IMG/VR virus record: IMGVR_UViG_3300008116_000022
Coordinates: 1 to 64,000 of that record
DNA length: 64,000 nt
Strand: one strand, 5' to 3'
Source: a virus
Positions 1 through 7,818 of this stretch are shown piece after piece (position 1 is the stretch's first letter; every line of letters starts with the position of its first letter). Both the position numbers and the translations under genes were made by a program. The notes beneath the pieces were generated by a model, which saw only the letters and a list, made by a program, of their open reading frames with translations, was not told the DNA's origin and made no database searches.

Positions 1-371
1 CTAGTGGGGGTAATGTTTTTATTAATAATATAAAAATAATGTTCAATACTTCCACGCCTCCTAGTGGAATGACTAGCCTTGTAATTTATTTATACAGTGC
101 TTCACCTCCATCCGCGATCGCTGACAATCTTGTTTTTAATGGTGCATCTGCCGACAGAGACTTTCACTTAACTGAAGATGGAATTACCTTATCAGTTGCA
201 ACGATGAGAGGTGGTGGTAGCTTTTTTGCTATGGCATCAAACATCAACAGGCAGGTTAAATTAGCCGCAAATAGCACTTCTTTATGGGCATACGTAGTAA
301 CTCCAAACGCATTTACACCCACAAGCAGCGCAGAAACAGGTACAATCACTATCAATTCTTTTGTGGCGTAG
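1..371 (+). CDS. Putative tail/structural protein, 5' end outside window
   Basis: The frame is open to the left edge and ends with TAG at 369-371, so this is the C-terminal part of a longer protein; an ATG at 39 is probably internal. The visible residues are rich in Ser, Thr, Gly and Asn with alternating hydrophobics, as in beta-sandwich tail or baseplate proteins. The next gene starts 1 base after the stop, and a gpL-like tail-tip gene follows further down, which supports a tail module. I recognise no specific family. Confidence 0.6.
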   Translation, partial: SGGNVFINNIKIMFNTSTPPSGMTSLVIYLYSASPPSAIADNLVFNGASADRDFHLTEDGITLSVATMRGGGSFFAMASNINRQVKLAANSTSLWAYVVTPNAFTPTSSAETGTITINSFVA

Positions 372-372
372 C

Positions 373-1140
373 ATGAGAAATAGTAAATTGATTGTGATAA
401 CGAGAAGGCTATTGACTCCTGACAAAATACCAGGAATTAATATTGCTGCATGGTTTAGCACAATGGAGTCAGGTAGCGTAATTCTTGATGGTACAACGGC
501 TTCTCAGTGGAGCGATATATCAGGAAATAACAGGCACGCAACACAAGCAACCAAAGCAAATCAGCCGACATACACACCCGATGGACTAAACGGGAAGCCT
601 GTACTGACCTTTGATGGGGTCGATGACTTCTTCACGATGACAAGTCCAGTAAATGCGGACAGCGTTACCCTTGGCTGCGTGTATAGGCTGGGGTCAAAAA
701 ATGCGAACCTTGGCTCTTATCTACTCGGAGCATCCACACCAGTAGGGAAACTTGGATACGATGATGAGTCGCGTGGTATGCGGATCTTCTCCAGTTCCGG
801 CGGTTATTTTAATTCTCCGCTGCCTGCTTCTGTGAGATTGGCTGCATCAATTGTTACTATTGCGATCTCTAGCAATGTTGCAACTCTATATCGATCGGGG
901 ACGGCAATCGCTGGCACTGTGAGCTTGGGCGCAAATTTTCAGCCAACAAATATCGGTACATATGCAGGAGGCATAGATGGCAGGTTTTGGTCTGGAATAA
1001 TGTCTGAAATTATCATCTGTAACTCGACCCTCTCCACCGCCAACCGCCAACAGTTTGAAGGCTATCTCGCGTGGAGACGAGGACTACAAGCTAACTTAGT
1101 AAACAACCATCCTTTTAAATTCTCACCCCCGTATATTTAA
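373..1140 (+). CDS. LamG/concanavalin-like tail protein
   Basis: About 255 residues. The middle reads like a laminin-G/concanavalin-type jelly roll: a 'WSDISGNNRHATQ' segment, then 'PVLTFDGVDDFFTM', then a late 'NIGTYAGGIDGRFWSGIMSE' strand pair, typical of carbohydrate-binding domains on phage tail fibres. The C-terminus has 'LAWRRGLQANLVNNHPF', a pattern common at the end of such cyanobacterial proteins. The ATG at 373 is preferred to an in-frame TTG at 361. Likely role is host-surface recognition; the substrate cannot be read from the sequence. Confidence 0.65.
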   Translation: MRNSKLIVITRRLLTPDKIPGINIAAWFSTMESGSVILDGTTASQWSDISGNNRHATQATKANQPTYTPDGLNGKPVLTFDGVDDFFTMTSPVNADSVTLGCVYRLGSKNANLGSYLLGASTPVGKLGYDDESRGMRIFSSSGGYFNSPLPASVRLAASIVTIAISSNVATLYRSGTAIAGTVSLGANFQPTNIGTYAGGIDGRFWSGIMSEIIICNSTLSTANRQQFEGYLAWRRGLQANLVNNHPFKFSPPYI

Positions 1141-1146
1141 AAAATC

Positions 1147-1587
1147 ATGACAAAACAACAATGGCTACTTTCTCAAATCGCACAATTCCCTGAATTATCT
1201 GCCAGGGAATTAACTGGAAAATTGAGTGAAAAAAAGTTAATTCCCAACCCTAAACCACAGGAGCAAATACCAATAGTTCCCACGCTGGAAGACACAATTA
1301 AAATTGGGATTAACGAGAATACAATAAAAGTTGTAGAAACAAAAACCTACGAAAGATTTGTAGAATCAATCCAAAGCAAGTCAATGAATTTTGCATTAAC
1401 AAATCTTACGATCTTGAAAGAAGGTGAACTAATTTCAGAAGAAACTTTTAATGCTATTTTTGCCTTATTGCAACGCACTGAACCCGACCCAAATTATCAA
1501 CCTTTTATAGAAACAAGTGACGTAGAATTAGCAGGTTTTGATGTTGTTTATGTCCACGAGATTGAGGAATTAAAATCGCAATTATGA
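1147..1587 (+). CDS. Unknown protein in tail operon
   Basis: 146 residues, soluble, acidic, no membrane segment or motif that I recognise. It begins 6 bases after the upstream stop and its own stop overlaps the next start (ATGA at 1584-1587), so it is translationally coupled to the gpL-like gene. Position suggests a tail assembly or tail-tip accessory protein, but this is inference from context only. Confidence 0.65.
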   Translation: MTKQQWLLSQIAQFPELSARELTGKLSEKKLIPNPKPQEQIPIVPTLEDTIKIGINENTIKVVETKTYERFVESIQSKSMNFALTNLTILKEGELISEETFNAIFALLQRTEPDPNYQPFIETSDVELAGFDVVYVHEIEELKSQL

Positions 1588-2216
1588 CATTAATAGCAGC
1601 CAACCAATCATTAGATTCTGAGGTTTTGATTGACTTGATTCAAATCAAAACCAATGACTTTGATATTAAAATCTGCAATTATGGCTCGGTATCCTTTGGT
1701 GGTGTTTTCTACCAAGGCTACCCCTGTCAACTAGGGAGCTTTGGTAGAAGTGGGGAAAGCGTTGAGGCGCGTACTTCCTTAATTGTATCCGATATTTCTG
1801 GATTAGTAGGCGACATTATTGATGCTCACGAGGTTATTAAGGCTGAAGTTATTGTTAAACAAACATTACCAATGTTTTTAGACGGACAACCCACAGCAGA
1901 TAGTAGTCAGTTTTTTCCGCTCCTACTAGAGATATCTCAGTATACAGGTGAGTATCAAAATCAATTCAGCTTTGCCCTTTCTCCCTATTCCCTAGAAAGG
2001 AAAAAGCTACCAGCCCGGACTTATTCTAAAAGATGTCAGTACACTTTGAGTGATAGTGATTGCCAAGCACCCACTAATGTACATTTTGACATCTTCGGAC
2101 AAACAACGACACCGGACAAAAGAGCCTGTCGCAAGGATTTAGAGATGTGCAAGCAGTATCATGGACACACACTTAAATTTGGTGGTTTCCCCGCAGTTGC
2201 AAGGATAAGAGGTTAA
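1584..2216 (+). CDS. Minor tail protein resembling lambda gpL
   Basis: 210 residues. The C-terminal third has four spaced cysteines (about C151, C160, C182, C189) followed by FGGFP at about 199-203. That is the arrangement of the lambda gpL family, in which four cysteines hold an iron-sulfur cluster in the tail tip. The N-terminal 145 residues are beta-rich ('VEARTSLIVSDISGLVG'). It overlaps the preceding gene by 4 bases and is followed after 1 base by the next. In siphophages gpL acts with gpM, gpK and gpI at the tail tip; a gpM-like gene is present but 44 kb away (46037). Family assignment is from motif reading. Confidence 0.75.
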   Translation: MTLIAANQSLDSEVLIDLIQIKTNDFDIKICNYGSVSFGGVFYQGYPCQLGSFGRSGESVEARTSLIVSDISGLVGDIIDAHEVIKAEVIVKQTLPMFLDGQPTADSSQFFPLLLEISQYTGEYQNQFSFALSPYSLERKKLPARTYSKRCQYTLSDSDCQAPTNVHFDIFGQTTTPDKRACRKDLEMCKQYHGHTLKFGGFPAVARIRG

Positions 2217-2217
2217 G

Positions 2218-2712
2218 ATGGTCAAAATATCAGGGTCATTAGATATTCAGCGAGGTTTCGTTAGACTCAAGCCAAATATTCCATTTCTTGGGGTAACGGC
2301 GGGCATTAATACCTATGAAATTAATGAAGGGCAAATTACCATTGAATTGCCACCCACACCTCAAGACAGGGTATTTTTGGTGGACTACTCTTTATCTCGT
2401 GATGGTGCTTTTCTTCCTATTGAATCTTGGGTAGTCCCTAATTATGATTGCGACTTAGATGAAGTAAGAGGAATCATCAGTTTTAAACACAATCTGCAAC
2501 TACAAACGCAGATTAATGAACTGCAATCTGAGAAGGAAAAATTACAGACAGACTTACTTGAAACTCAGGACAAGTATGGACAATCCCTACTACAGCTAAA
2601 ACAATTGAGTGAGCAACTAAGCGCATTAGAACTGGAAAAACAGCAAGCGGAAATAGACAACGGACTACTAGTAAAACGCATACATCAAATTAGTGCGATC
2701 GCTAATCCGTAA
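2218..2712 (+). CDS. Coiled-coil protein ending the tail operon
   Basis: 164 residues. The first 90 residues are beta-rich and could pack on the tail tip; residues about 90-155 are a long Leu/Gln/Glu heptad region ('ELQSEKEKLQTDLLETQDKY'), a confident coiled coil by eye. It starts directly after the gpL-like stop (TAAGATG) and is followed by a strong terminator. No family recognised; probably a tail or fibre-attachment component. Confidence 0.65.
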   Translation: MVKISGSLDIQRGFVRLKPNIPFLGVTAGINTYEINEGQITIELPPTPQDRVFLVDYSLSRDGAFLPIESWVVPNYDCDLDEVRGIISFKHNLQLQTQINELQSEKEKLQTDLLETQDKYGQSLLQLKQLSEQLSALELEKQQAEIDNGLLVKRIHQISAIANP

Positions 2713-2724
2713 TTAATCATTAAA

Positions 2725-2750
2725 AAAACCCGCTAGTAGTAGCGGGTTTT
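2725..2750. terminator. Bidirectional terminator between convergent genes
   Basis: Nine-base stem AACCCGCTA / TAGCGGGTT with GTAG loop, flanked by an A-run on the left and a T-run on the right. It separates the rightward tail operon from the leftward HAD gene. Confidence 0.85.
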
Positions 2751-2769
2751 GTATCAGGGAAGACACGGG

Positions 2770-3273
2770 TTAAGGGATTGGCGGGTTAGTTCTCCAGTCA
2801 TGCGCCCACATGAATGGAATATTTGCGTTTTTAGCGCATTGCTCATCTTCGGGTCGATCACCAACCATGAGGATTTCTGTAGGCGATTCCTTCAAATAAA
2901 ACAAAGCCCGGTCAATCATGCCTGTGCCTGGCTTGCGGTAATTTCTGCTAATTGAGTCAATTAGCCGATCACTATCTTCACGTGTCACTAACCAGCATTC
3001 TTCACCCTTGCTGTCAGGGCAAAAATATATCCGTTCCATCAGGGGTAACAATGACAAGGTTTTATGTTGTTCAGAGATACAGTCGTCATAGGACTTGAAA
3101 CCTGCACCTACACCGCCTTGATTTGTTACTCCAACAACCACCCAATCGGCATATTTTTCGATTGCATCCTCAACCCCTGGAATTAGCTCTTGATCGCAAG
3201 GATCGTTAATGAAAGTCGCGCCGGATTTGGTTTTGCGAACCGTGCCGTCTAGATCCAAAAACAATATTTTCAT
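2770..3273 (-). CDS. HAD-family phosphatase (histidinol-phosphatase/PNKP-like)
   Basis: 167 residues from the ATG at 3273 (an upstream ATG at 3339 lacks homologous sequence). Motif I is FLDLDGT with the nucleophile and acid/base Asp at about D7 and D9, motif II is VTNQGG at about 49-54, a Lys in YRKP near 114, and motif IV VGDRPED near 137-143. This is a complete HAD subclass III catalytic set, as in HisB-N and polynucleotide 3'-phosphatases. The substrate is unknown; repair of 3'-phosphate ends is possible. A degenerate paralogue lies at 44114. It ends a leftward gene block. Confidence 0.8.
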   Translation of the reverse strand: MKILFLDLDGTVRKTKSGATFINDPCDQELIPGVEDAIEKYADWVVVGVTNQGGVGAGFKSYDDCISEQHKTLSLLPLMERIYFCPDSKGEECWLVTREDSDRLIDSISRNYRKPGTGMIDRALFYLKESPTEILMVGDRPEDEQCAKNANIPFMWAHDWRTNPPIP

Positions 3274-3333
3274 GATGTTTAGCGGTGGAATCGCCACCGC
3301 AATTACTTTACTTATTAGCCAAAAAGAAAACCT

Positions 3334-3369
3334 AATCATGCAATTACGTTGGGGCGCGATCGCATGATT
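3334..3369. repeat. 36-bp inverted repeat, copy 1
   Basis: Arms AATCATGC and GCATGATT around a GTTGGGGCGCGATC core; a second copy lies at 3601-3636. It overlaps the stop codon of the small gene at 3368 and lies between it and the HAD gene in the leftward block. Confidence 0.75.
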
Positions 3370-3592
3370 AATTTAAGCGATGTTTTTCATTTCGCTTCCA
3401 TTCTTTTCGGGATATCAATCGATACTTCGCCATGTAATGAATTTGACCAAAGATAAGCAGGCCTTCTTCAACCCAAACCTTTTTCTTTGGGTTACTCCCA
3501 TTCAGGTTGTCTTCTTCGCGCCACCAGTCGGGCTTGGATACGCTTTCGTCAAGTCGGTATATTTTCATTTGCTTTGTTCTTTGCTTTTGCAT
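3368..3592 (-). CDS. Small basic hypothetical protein
   Basis: 74 residues from the ATG at 3592, or 66 if translation starts at the ATG at 3568; neither has a strong ribosome-binding site. Rich in Lys, Arg and Trp ('PDWWREEDNL', 'KEWKRNEKH'). No domain recognised. It is framed on both sides by copies of a 36-bp inverted repeat, which gives it the look of a small insert in the leftward block. Confidence 0.45.
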   Translation of the reverse strand: MQKQRTKQMKIYRLDESVSKPDWWREEDNLNGSNPKKKVWVEEGLLIFGQIHYMAKYRLISRKEWKRNEKHRLN

Positions 3593-3600
3593 TTTTTACC

Positions 3601-3636
3601 AATCATGCGATCGCGTTGGGGTGCAATCACATGATT
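3601..3636. repeat. 36-bp inverted repeat, copy 2
   Basis: Arms AATCATG and CATGATT with a shared TTGGGG core; related to 3334-3369 with compensating swaps of the GATCGC and AATTAC inner arms. Sits between the stop of the DUF5895-like gene and the start of the 74-residue gene. Confidence 0.75.
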
Positions 3637-3645
3637 TAAATTTAA

Positions 3646-4794
3646 CTAAAATCCGTAATCGTCTTCTGTTGTTGATTCATCAGCAAATTCTGATTTAACA
3701 AGAGGGCTGTAACCATCGTCAAACGCTTCTGCGGTTTTGACGATAACTGTATCACCATCAACGGTCCCCATAACTTCCCACTTTCCGCCCATGGCAATGT
3801 GGGCTAGATTTTCAGGAATATTAAATTTTTTGTTTTCTTTGGAAAGGGCTAAAACCCCTGTTGAGTCGTTTTTTAATATTTGAGAAAACTCAACACAGCC
3901 TTCAAAAGTTTGAACTTCTTTACGTGGCTTAGAAAACGATTGATGCTCAGAATACCACTGAGTTATCAGTTTTCCTGCTTCAGAGGACATAGATAACAGC
4001 ACATCTTCTAATGCAACGCCGCTAAATACAATTTTTCTATTTCCGGCTTTCCGGTAAAACTCCGTCGAGATCCCAATGTTCTCTACTGTAGGGATTTTTA
4101 TCCCTACAGGTATGCAAAACGGAGATTCTTTTTCATGGTTGCGCTGGAATCCGATTTCCATATTAATTTTAACAAAAGCCAAGGCGAAAGGCGACAGTAA
4201 TCCACCTAAACAAGGCTTACCAGCCATTTTAAGTCTGGCAAAATAAGTTTTGCTTACCTTTTCATAAAGGTCTTTTGTTTCTGCGTACAGAGACGCAGCA
4301 AACGCCCCTTTTGCAGTATATTGAATTGGACTGGTGTGCAAAGGTTTATCATCTTTGCCCAAAAAAAGCACTAGGTTTCTAACAACCACTTTATAGTGGT
4401 TTTTGTCTGCTTTGGCGGTTGCTAGTAATGGCGTTTCTGCGCCATTTTCCCAAGCTAATCCCACAAAGGAATATCTATCATCCTTTGATGGACGATATTG
4501 GATTTCCCTCTGTGATTTGTGAATAATCACAAATCGTGGGGACTGCGTGATAAAACCAACTTCAGTCCCAGACCCCAGGGAAGCCTCGTAGGGCTGCCAG
4601 GTGTCGTCTGGCATAAATCCAGCTTTTTCTGCCTCTACGGCTTTGATAAAAAAGCCTATTTCTTTAAGTCCATCTTCTTTCTCCCATTTAGAGAGTTTGC
4701 CCGCGACCAGGTTGGGCGGGGAAATTATTTGACAGTAAGGTATTTGAGCAGAAGCAACGGTGTGATCTGCAAATTGTTCCAATAGTGTAGCCAT
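3646..4794 (-). CDS. DUF5895-like cyanobacterial conserved protein
   Basis: 382 residues from the ATG at 4794, chosen because 'MATLLEQFADHT' is the natural start and the upstream 19 codons look non-coding. The protein has a glycine-rich N-terminal beta region, a central 'FVGLAWENGAETPLLATAKADKNHYKVVVRNLVLFL' type core and an acidic tail ('DDGYSPLVKSEFADES'). This resembles cyanobacterial proteins labelled DUF5895, often found on plasmids and phages; I give that from memory. A C-terminal acidic tail in a replication block would fit a single-strand DNA binding or recombination accessory role, but that is speculation. Confidence 0.65.
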   Translation of the reverse strand: MATLLEQFADHTVASAQIPYCQIISPPNLVAGKLSKWEKEDGLKEIGFFIKAVEAEKAGFMPDDTWQPYEASLGSGTEVGFITQSPRFVIIHKSQREIQYRPSKDDRYSFVGLAWENGAETPLLATAKADKNHYKVVVRNLVLFLGKDDKPLHTSPIQYTAKGAFAASLYAETKDLYEKVSKTYFARLKMAGKPCLGGLLSPFALAFVKINMEIGFQRNHEKESPFCIPVGIKIPTVENIGISTEFYRKAGNRKIVFSGVALEDVLLSMSSEAGKLITQWYSEHQSFSKPRKEVQTFEGCVEFSQILKNDSTGVLALSKENKKFNIPENLAHIAMGGKWEVMGTVDGDTVIVKTAEAFDDGYSPLVKSEFADESTTEDDYGF

Positions 4795-4936
4795 GTGTTC
4801 CTTGATTAGTCCTTTAATTGTTTCAAGTGTGCGGATATAAAGGCATCGCACCCAGCCTTCGGATTAAAAAGGAAGGTAATCAGAGTCTTTTGTCCTCTGA
4901 TACTGCTCGTAAAGAAAGGGTTCTTTGGAGCTTAGA

Positions 4937-4979
4937 ACTACTGGATAGTATACCACTATTCCCAGTAGTTTCACTGTTT
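4937..4979. promoter_or_regulatory. Nested palindrome in intergenic gap
   Basis: Arms ACTACTGG and CCAGTAGT with an inner ATAGT/ACTAT pair, in the 217-base gap between 4795 and 5011. A second hairpin GATGAGA/TCTCATC follows at about 4984-5004. Could be an operator for the DUF5895-like gene or a processing hairpin. Confidence 0.4.
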
Positions 4980-5011
4980 TTATGATGAGAACAAAAGTCT
5001 CATCACACAAA

Positions 5012-5173
5012 TTAAACAGCTTCACTTAACTTTTTAATTATCCTTTGACCCCTCTCTGTACGGGGTTTTCCAAACTCGTCAACGCGTAGCACGACGGCTG
5101 CATTACGGGCTAAATTTTCATTTATTCCTGCATTTTGCAGAGCTTCTTGATAAGCCCTCGTTTTTGTTATCAT
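5012..5173 (-). CDS. Small unknown protein, coupled
   Basis: 53 residues, starting MITKTRAYQEALQNAG and ending IIKKLSEAV. Its ATG overlaps the TGA of the upstream gene by one base (TGATG at 5171-5175), a classic translational coupling arrangement. The sequence is helical and basic. No family recognised; the coupling and clean codon use make it a likely real gene. Confidence 0.6.
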   Translation of the reverse strand: MITKTRAYQEALQNAGINENLARNAAVVLRVDEFGKPRTERGQRIIKKLSEAV

Positions 5174-5979
5174 CACACTAATTCCTTTCTTGTTAGTTTT
5201 GCTAATGTTTTGGCAGCCATTAAAGGCTCTGGGTAGTAGTCACTACCCAATGTCCAGCCTTTATTAATGTCAAGCCAGATATTCCCGGCTAAATGTCCTT
5301 TAAGGCGAACGGTGTAGCGCTCACCGAGCGGATCACTGATCTGCTGATCTTCGAGGGTATAATTTGGTTCTTTTTTTAGCGGCATAACCCTCCCACTACC
5401 CCGCTCATCATCTATGTAATTAAGCGCAAAGGCTTCCGCCTCTGCGTAAGTGAGAAAGCTTTCGCATTTGTCAGAAAACTGAACTTCCCAGCTACCATTG
5501 TCAAAGTTATGGCTAATAGTGGCCACAACGTCTTGTCCTCTGCGGACTTCAGCGTAACCGAAGTCTATTTCATGAATTATTATCTTTTCTTTTGTTTCTT
5601 GAATTTGATTTTCAAGAAGATCAATAATCTTTTGCTGGACAAAAGTCTCTCGGTCTATGACTTCAAATCTACTAGCAGCCCAGCGTTCTGCGGCTGCGTA
5701 AGTGCGTATGTCGTCTCTTATGACGTTTCCGTCTAAATCTTTGACGACATACGCATCTAAGTCGCAGGTTGTCAAACCTTTGATGTACTCAATAACGACT
5801 TGCTGTTTTTCAACTTTTTCAGGCTGTAAATTAGCCTGGTGACTGACTATAGCATCAGCCCAGGTGAACGATTGTCTTTTATCACCTTCTGGGGTGATTC
5901 CTAACTCTTTAGCTACCATCTTGCAGTAGCTAATGCCTTTTTTTAGGAGAAACTTGACAGAAAATTGAGGGTATGTCAT
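5173..5979 (-). CDS. Unknown protein, 268 residues
   Basis: Soluble protein with an N-terminal segment that may bind DNA ('KMVAKELGITPEGDKRQSFTWADAI') and two related beta-alpha units in which a charged strand is followed by 'YAAAERWAASRF' or 'YAEAEAFALNYI' helices. That suggests an internal duplication of a small alpha-beta module. It has its own promoter (6063-6091) and is coupled to the 53-residue gene. Function not recognised. Confidence 0.7.
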   Translation of the reverse strand: MTYPQFSVKFLLKKGISYCKMVAKELGITPEGDKRQSFTWADAIVSHQANLQPEKVEKQQVVIEYIKGLTTCDLDAYVVKDLDGNVIRDDIRTYAAAERWAASRFEVIDRETFVQQKIIDLLENQIQETKEKIIIHEIDFGYAEVRRGQDVVATISHNFDNGSWEVQFSDKCESFLTYAEAEAFALNYIDDERGSGRVMPLKKEPNYTLEDQQISDPLGERYTVRLKGHLAGNIWLDINKGWTLGSDYYPEPLMAAKTLAKLTRKELV

Positions 5980-6062
5980 ACTAAATTATTCCTGTGTATG
6001 GGATAAACAAAGCGATCGCTTACTTCTTGGTCGGAGGGGCGGTCGTTTTTGTTTATATATCT

Positions 6063-6091
6063 ATAATATCATTACAAGATGGAAGTGTCAA
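6063..6091 (-). promoter_or_regulatory. Sigma-70 type promoter
   Basis: On the minus strand TTGACA (6086-6091), 17 bases, TATTAT (6063-6068), reading into the gene that starts at 5979. The -35 box overlaps the end of the upstream RHH gene. Confidence 0.7.
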
Positions 6092-6294
6092 GTGGTTTTG
6101 GAAAACTTTTTTCTGTTTTCCACAAAATCGGCTAAACCCCTTAATAAATCAGGGTTTCGCGCCATTTGCTCAATTAAGTCATTGTTGTTAGTGCCTATAG
6201 AGCGTGCATAAGCACGATAGATTTGTTTAGCGTCATTAGTAATCATGATTTGCTTAGGAATCTTGACCTCACCGTATTTTGGCTTTCCGCTCAT
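6088..6294 (-). CDS. Small RHH-like DNA-binding protein, paralogue of 12382 gene
   Basis: 68 residues from the ATG at 6294. The pattern 'VKIPKQIMITNDAKQIYRAYARSIG' followed by 'DLIEQMARNPDLLRGLADFVE' is that of a ribbon-helix-helix domain. The C-terminal half matches the gene at 12382 ('LIERLARNPDVARGMAAFLES') closely, so the two are paralogues placed in different early units. Likely a small transcriptional regulator; target unknown. Confidence 0.65.
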   Translation of the reverse strand: MSGKPKYGEVKIPKQIMITNDAKQIYRAYARSIGTNNNDLIEQMARNPDLLRGLADFVENRKKFSKTT

Positions 6295-6400
6295 AAATTC
6301 TCGCTTTGTGATTGTGTATGGATACAATCAATCTAGCATGATAAAATCAAATGTTAAATGCCTATAGGAATAAAAATATGTTTATAGATGTACAAATAAA

Positions 6401-6429
6401 ATTACCCACTTTGGTATAAGTGGGTAATT
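6401..6429 (-). terminator. Terminator after dnaB
   Basis: Stem ATTACCCACTT / AAGTGGGTAAT with a six-base loop; on the minus strand it is followed by a T-rich TTTTATTTG tract. Located just past the stop of the helicase gene. Confidence 0.8.
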
Positions 6430-6455
6430 GGCAATTATTTACTTTTATTGATGTA

Positions 6456-7793
6456 TCAGTAAGCTAAGTTCTTAAACTCTGAATACTGGCCATCAAACAG
6501 CAACCTGTCTGTTCCCGTTTCGGCGTTACGTGCCTTTGTGGTAATCAATTCAGCCACACCTACATCTGTGGTTTCTCTATTGTAGTATTCATCACGATAG
6601 ATCATGGTGATAGCGTCTGCATCTTGCTCAATGTTCCCGCTTTCGGATAAGTCACCCATGGTAGGCCTCTTGTCTGTCCGGCTTTCAGTGGCTCGATTCA
6701 ATTGAGACAAAGCCAGCACCGGACAATTAAGTTCTCCCGCTAATTCCTTGAGCATTCGGCTGGTGTCGCCAACTTTGATCCGAAAGTCCCTGCCATTGGA
6801 CTTGTCATTCCTAGCAAGCAGGGTGAGGTGATCTACTACAATCAGTCCCACGTCCCCAGTCCTGGCTCTTTTCTGTCTGATGGTGTTTCTCATTTCCATA
6901 GGAGAAATACTGAAATTATCACAAACAAACAGTCTTGAATCAGCAAGTATTTGTGACTGAGTTAGGTTGAAAAACTCATTCCATTCGTTTTGAGTGAGTT
7001 GGTTTTTTACGAACTGGTTCAGACAAGTTCGGGTGATCTTAGCGGCTAACCTAACCGCTAAATCTTCCTTAGATGTTTCCAGGGAAAATACAAAAACATT
7101 TTCCTTTAAAGAGTTGGCAACGTGCCAGGCGATCGCCATAGCACAAGCAGTTTTACCCATGCTTGGCCTCCCAGCCAAGATGTAAAGTAATTTTTTATGC
7201 AACCCTCCTAAACGATTATCTAGGTCATAAAATCCCGTCTTGATAGGGGCGGGTCGTTCCCCTTTTTGGATTTCATACTTCTCTGTGTACAGAGAAGTGA
7301 CGGCGTTGCTGATATGGACTAATTCTGACTTTGCTTCGGTAGTGCTTATATCCAGAATCTTCCGTTGACACTCTTCAACGGCTTCATGGACAGACAAAGA
7401 AGCATCCCATGCTATTCTTAATGACTCGTTAAGAGTCTTGATTAGCTGTCGTCGCTGGTATTTTTCCACAACCAACCCTGCTAAAGCGTCAATGTTGACA
7501 GCCGAAACGGTACGGTCTATTAATGTAGCTAATTTATTTCTACCGCCAATTCTTGTTAGTTGATCGTTATCGGCTAAGTAATTGGCCATAGACAATAAAT
7601 CTGTAGGTTTGTGTTGAGCATGAAGGTGTAAAGCAGCCTTATAAATGACTGCGTGTGCATCAACATAGAACCCTTCAGAAGGTAAGAGATCAGATACTCG
7701 CGCGATCGCTTCGGGATCTAGTAAGATTCCGCCTAAAATAGCTTCTTCAGCCTCAATGCTTTGAGGCGGTACTAAAGTTTCTTGAGTAAACAT
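6456..7793 (-). CDS. dnaB: Replicative DNA helicase
   Basis: 445 residues, usual DnaB length. The N-terminal DnaB domain starts 'VPPQSIEAEEAILGGILLDP'. The RecA-like core has Walker A GRPSMGKT at about 208-215, a Walker B/H4 region 'GLIVVDHLTLL' and the late 'ALSQLNR' and 'ADAITMIYRDEYY' motifs. It unwinds the fork and is loaded onto origin DNA by a partner; the gene immediately upstream (7819) is the likely initiator/loader, as in lambda O-P order. No sign of an intein or frameshift. Confidence 0.95.
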   Translation of the reverse strand: MFTQETLVPPQSIEAEEAILGGILLDPEAIARVSDLLPSEGFYVDAHAVIYKAALHLHAQHKPTDLLSMANYLADNDQLTRIGGRNKLATLIDRTVSAVNIDALAGLVVEKYQRRQLIKTLNESLRIAWDASLSVHEAVEECQRKILDISTTEAKSELVHISNAVTSLYTEKYEIQKGERPAPIKTGFYDLDNRLGGLHKKLLYILAGRPSMGKTACAMAIAWHVANSLKENVFVFSLETSKEDLAVRLAAKITRTCLNQFVKNQLTQNEWNEFFNLTQSQILADSRLFVCDNFSISPMEMRNTIRQKRARTGDVGLIVVDHLTLLARNDKSNGRDFRIKVGDTSRMLKELAGELNCPVLALSQLNRATESRTDKRPTMGDLSESGNIEQDADAITMIYRDEYYNRETTDVGVAELITTKARNAETGTDRLLFDGQYSEFKNLAY

Positions 7794-7818
7794 GGTAGTT
7801 GACCTGGGTTGTTAGTTG

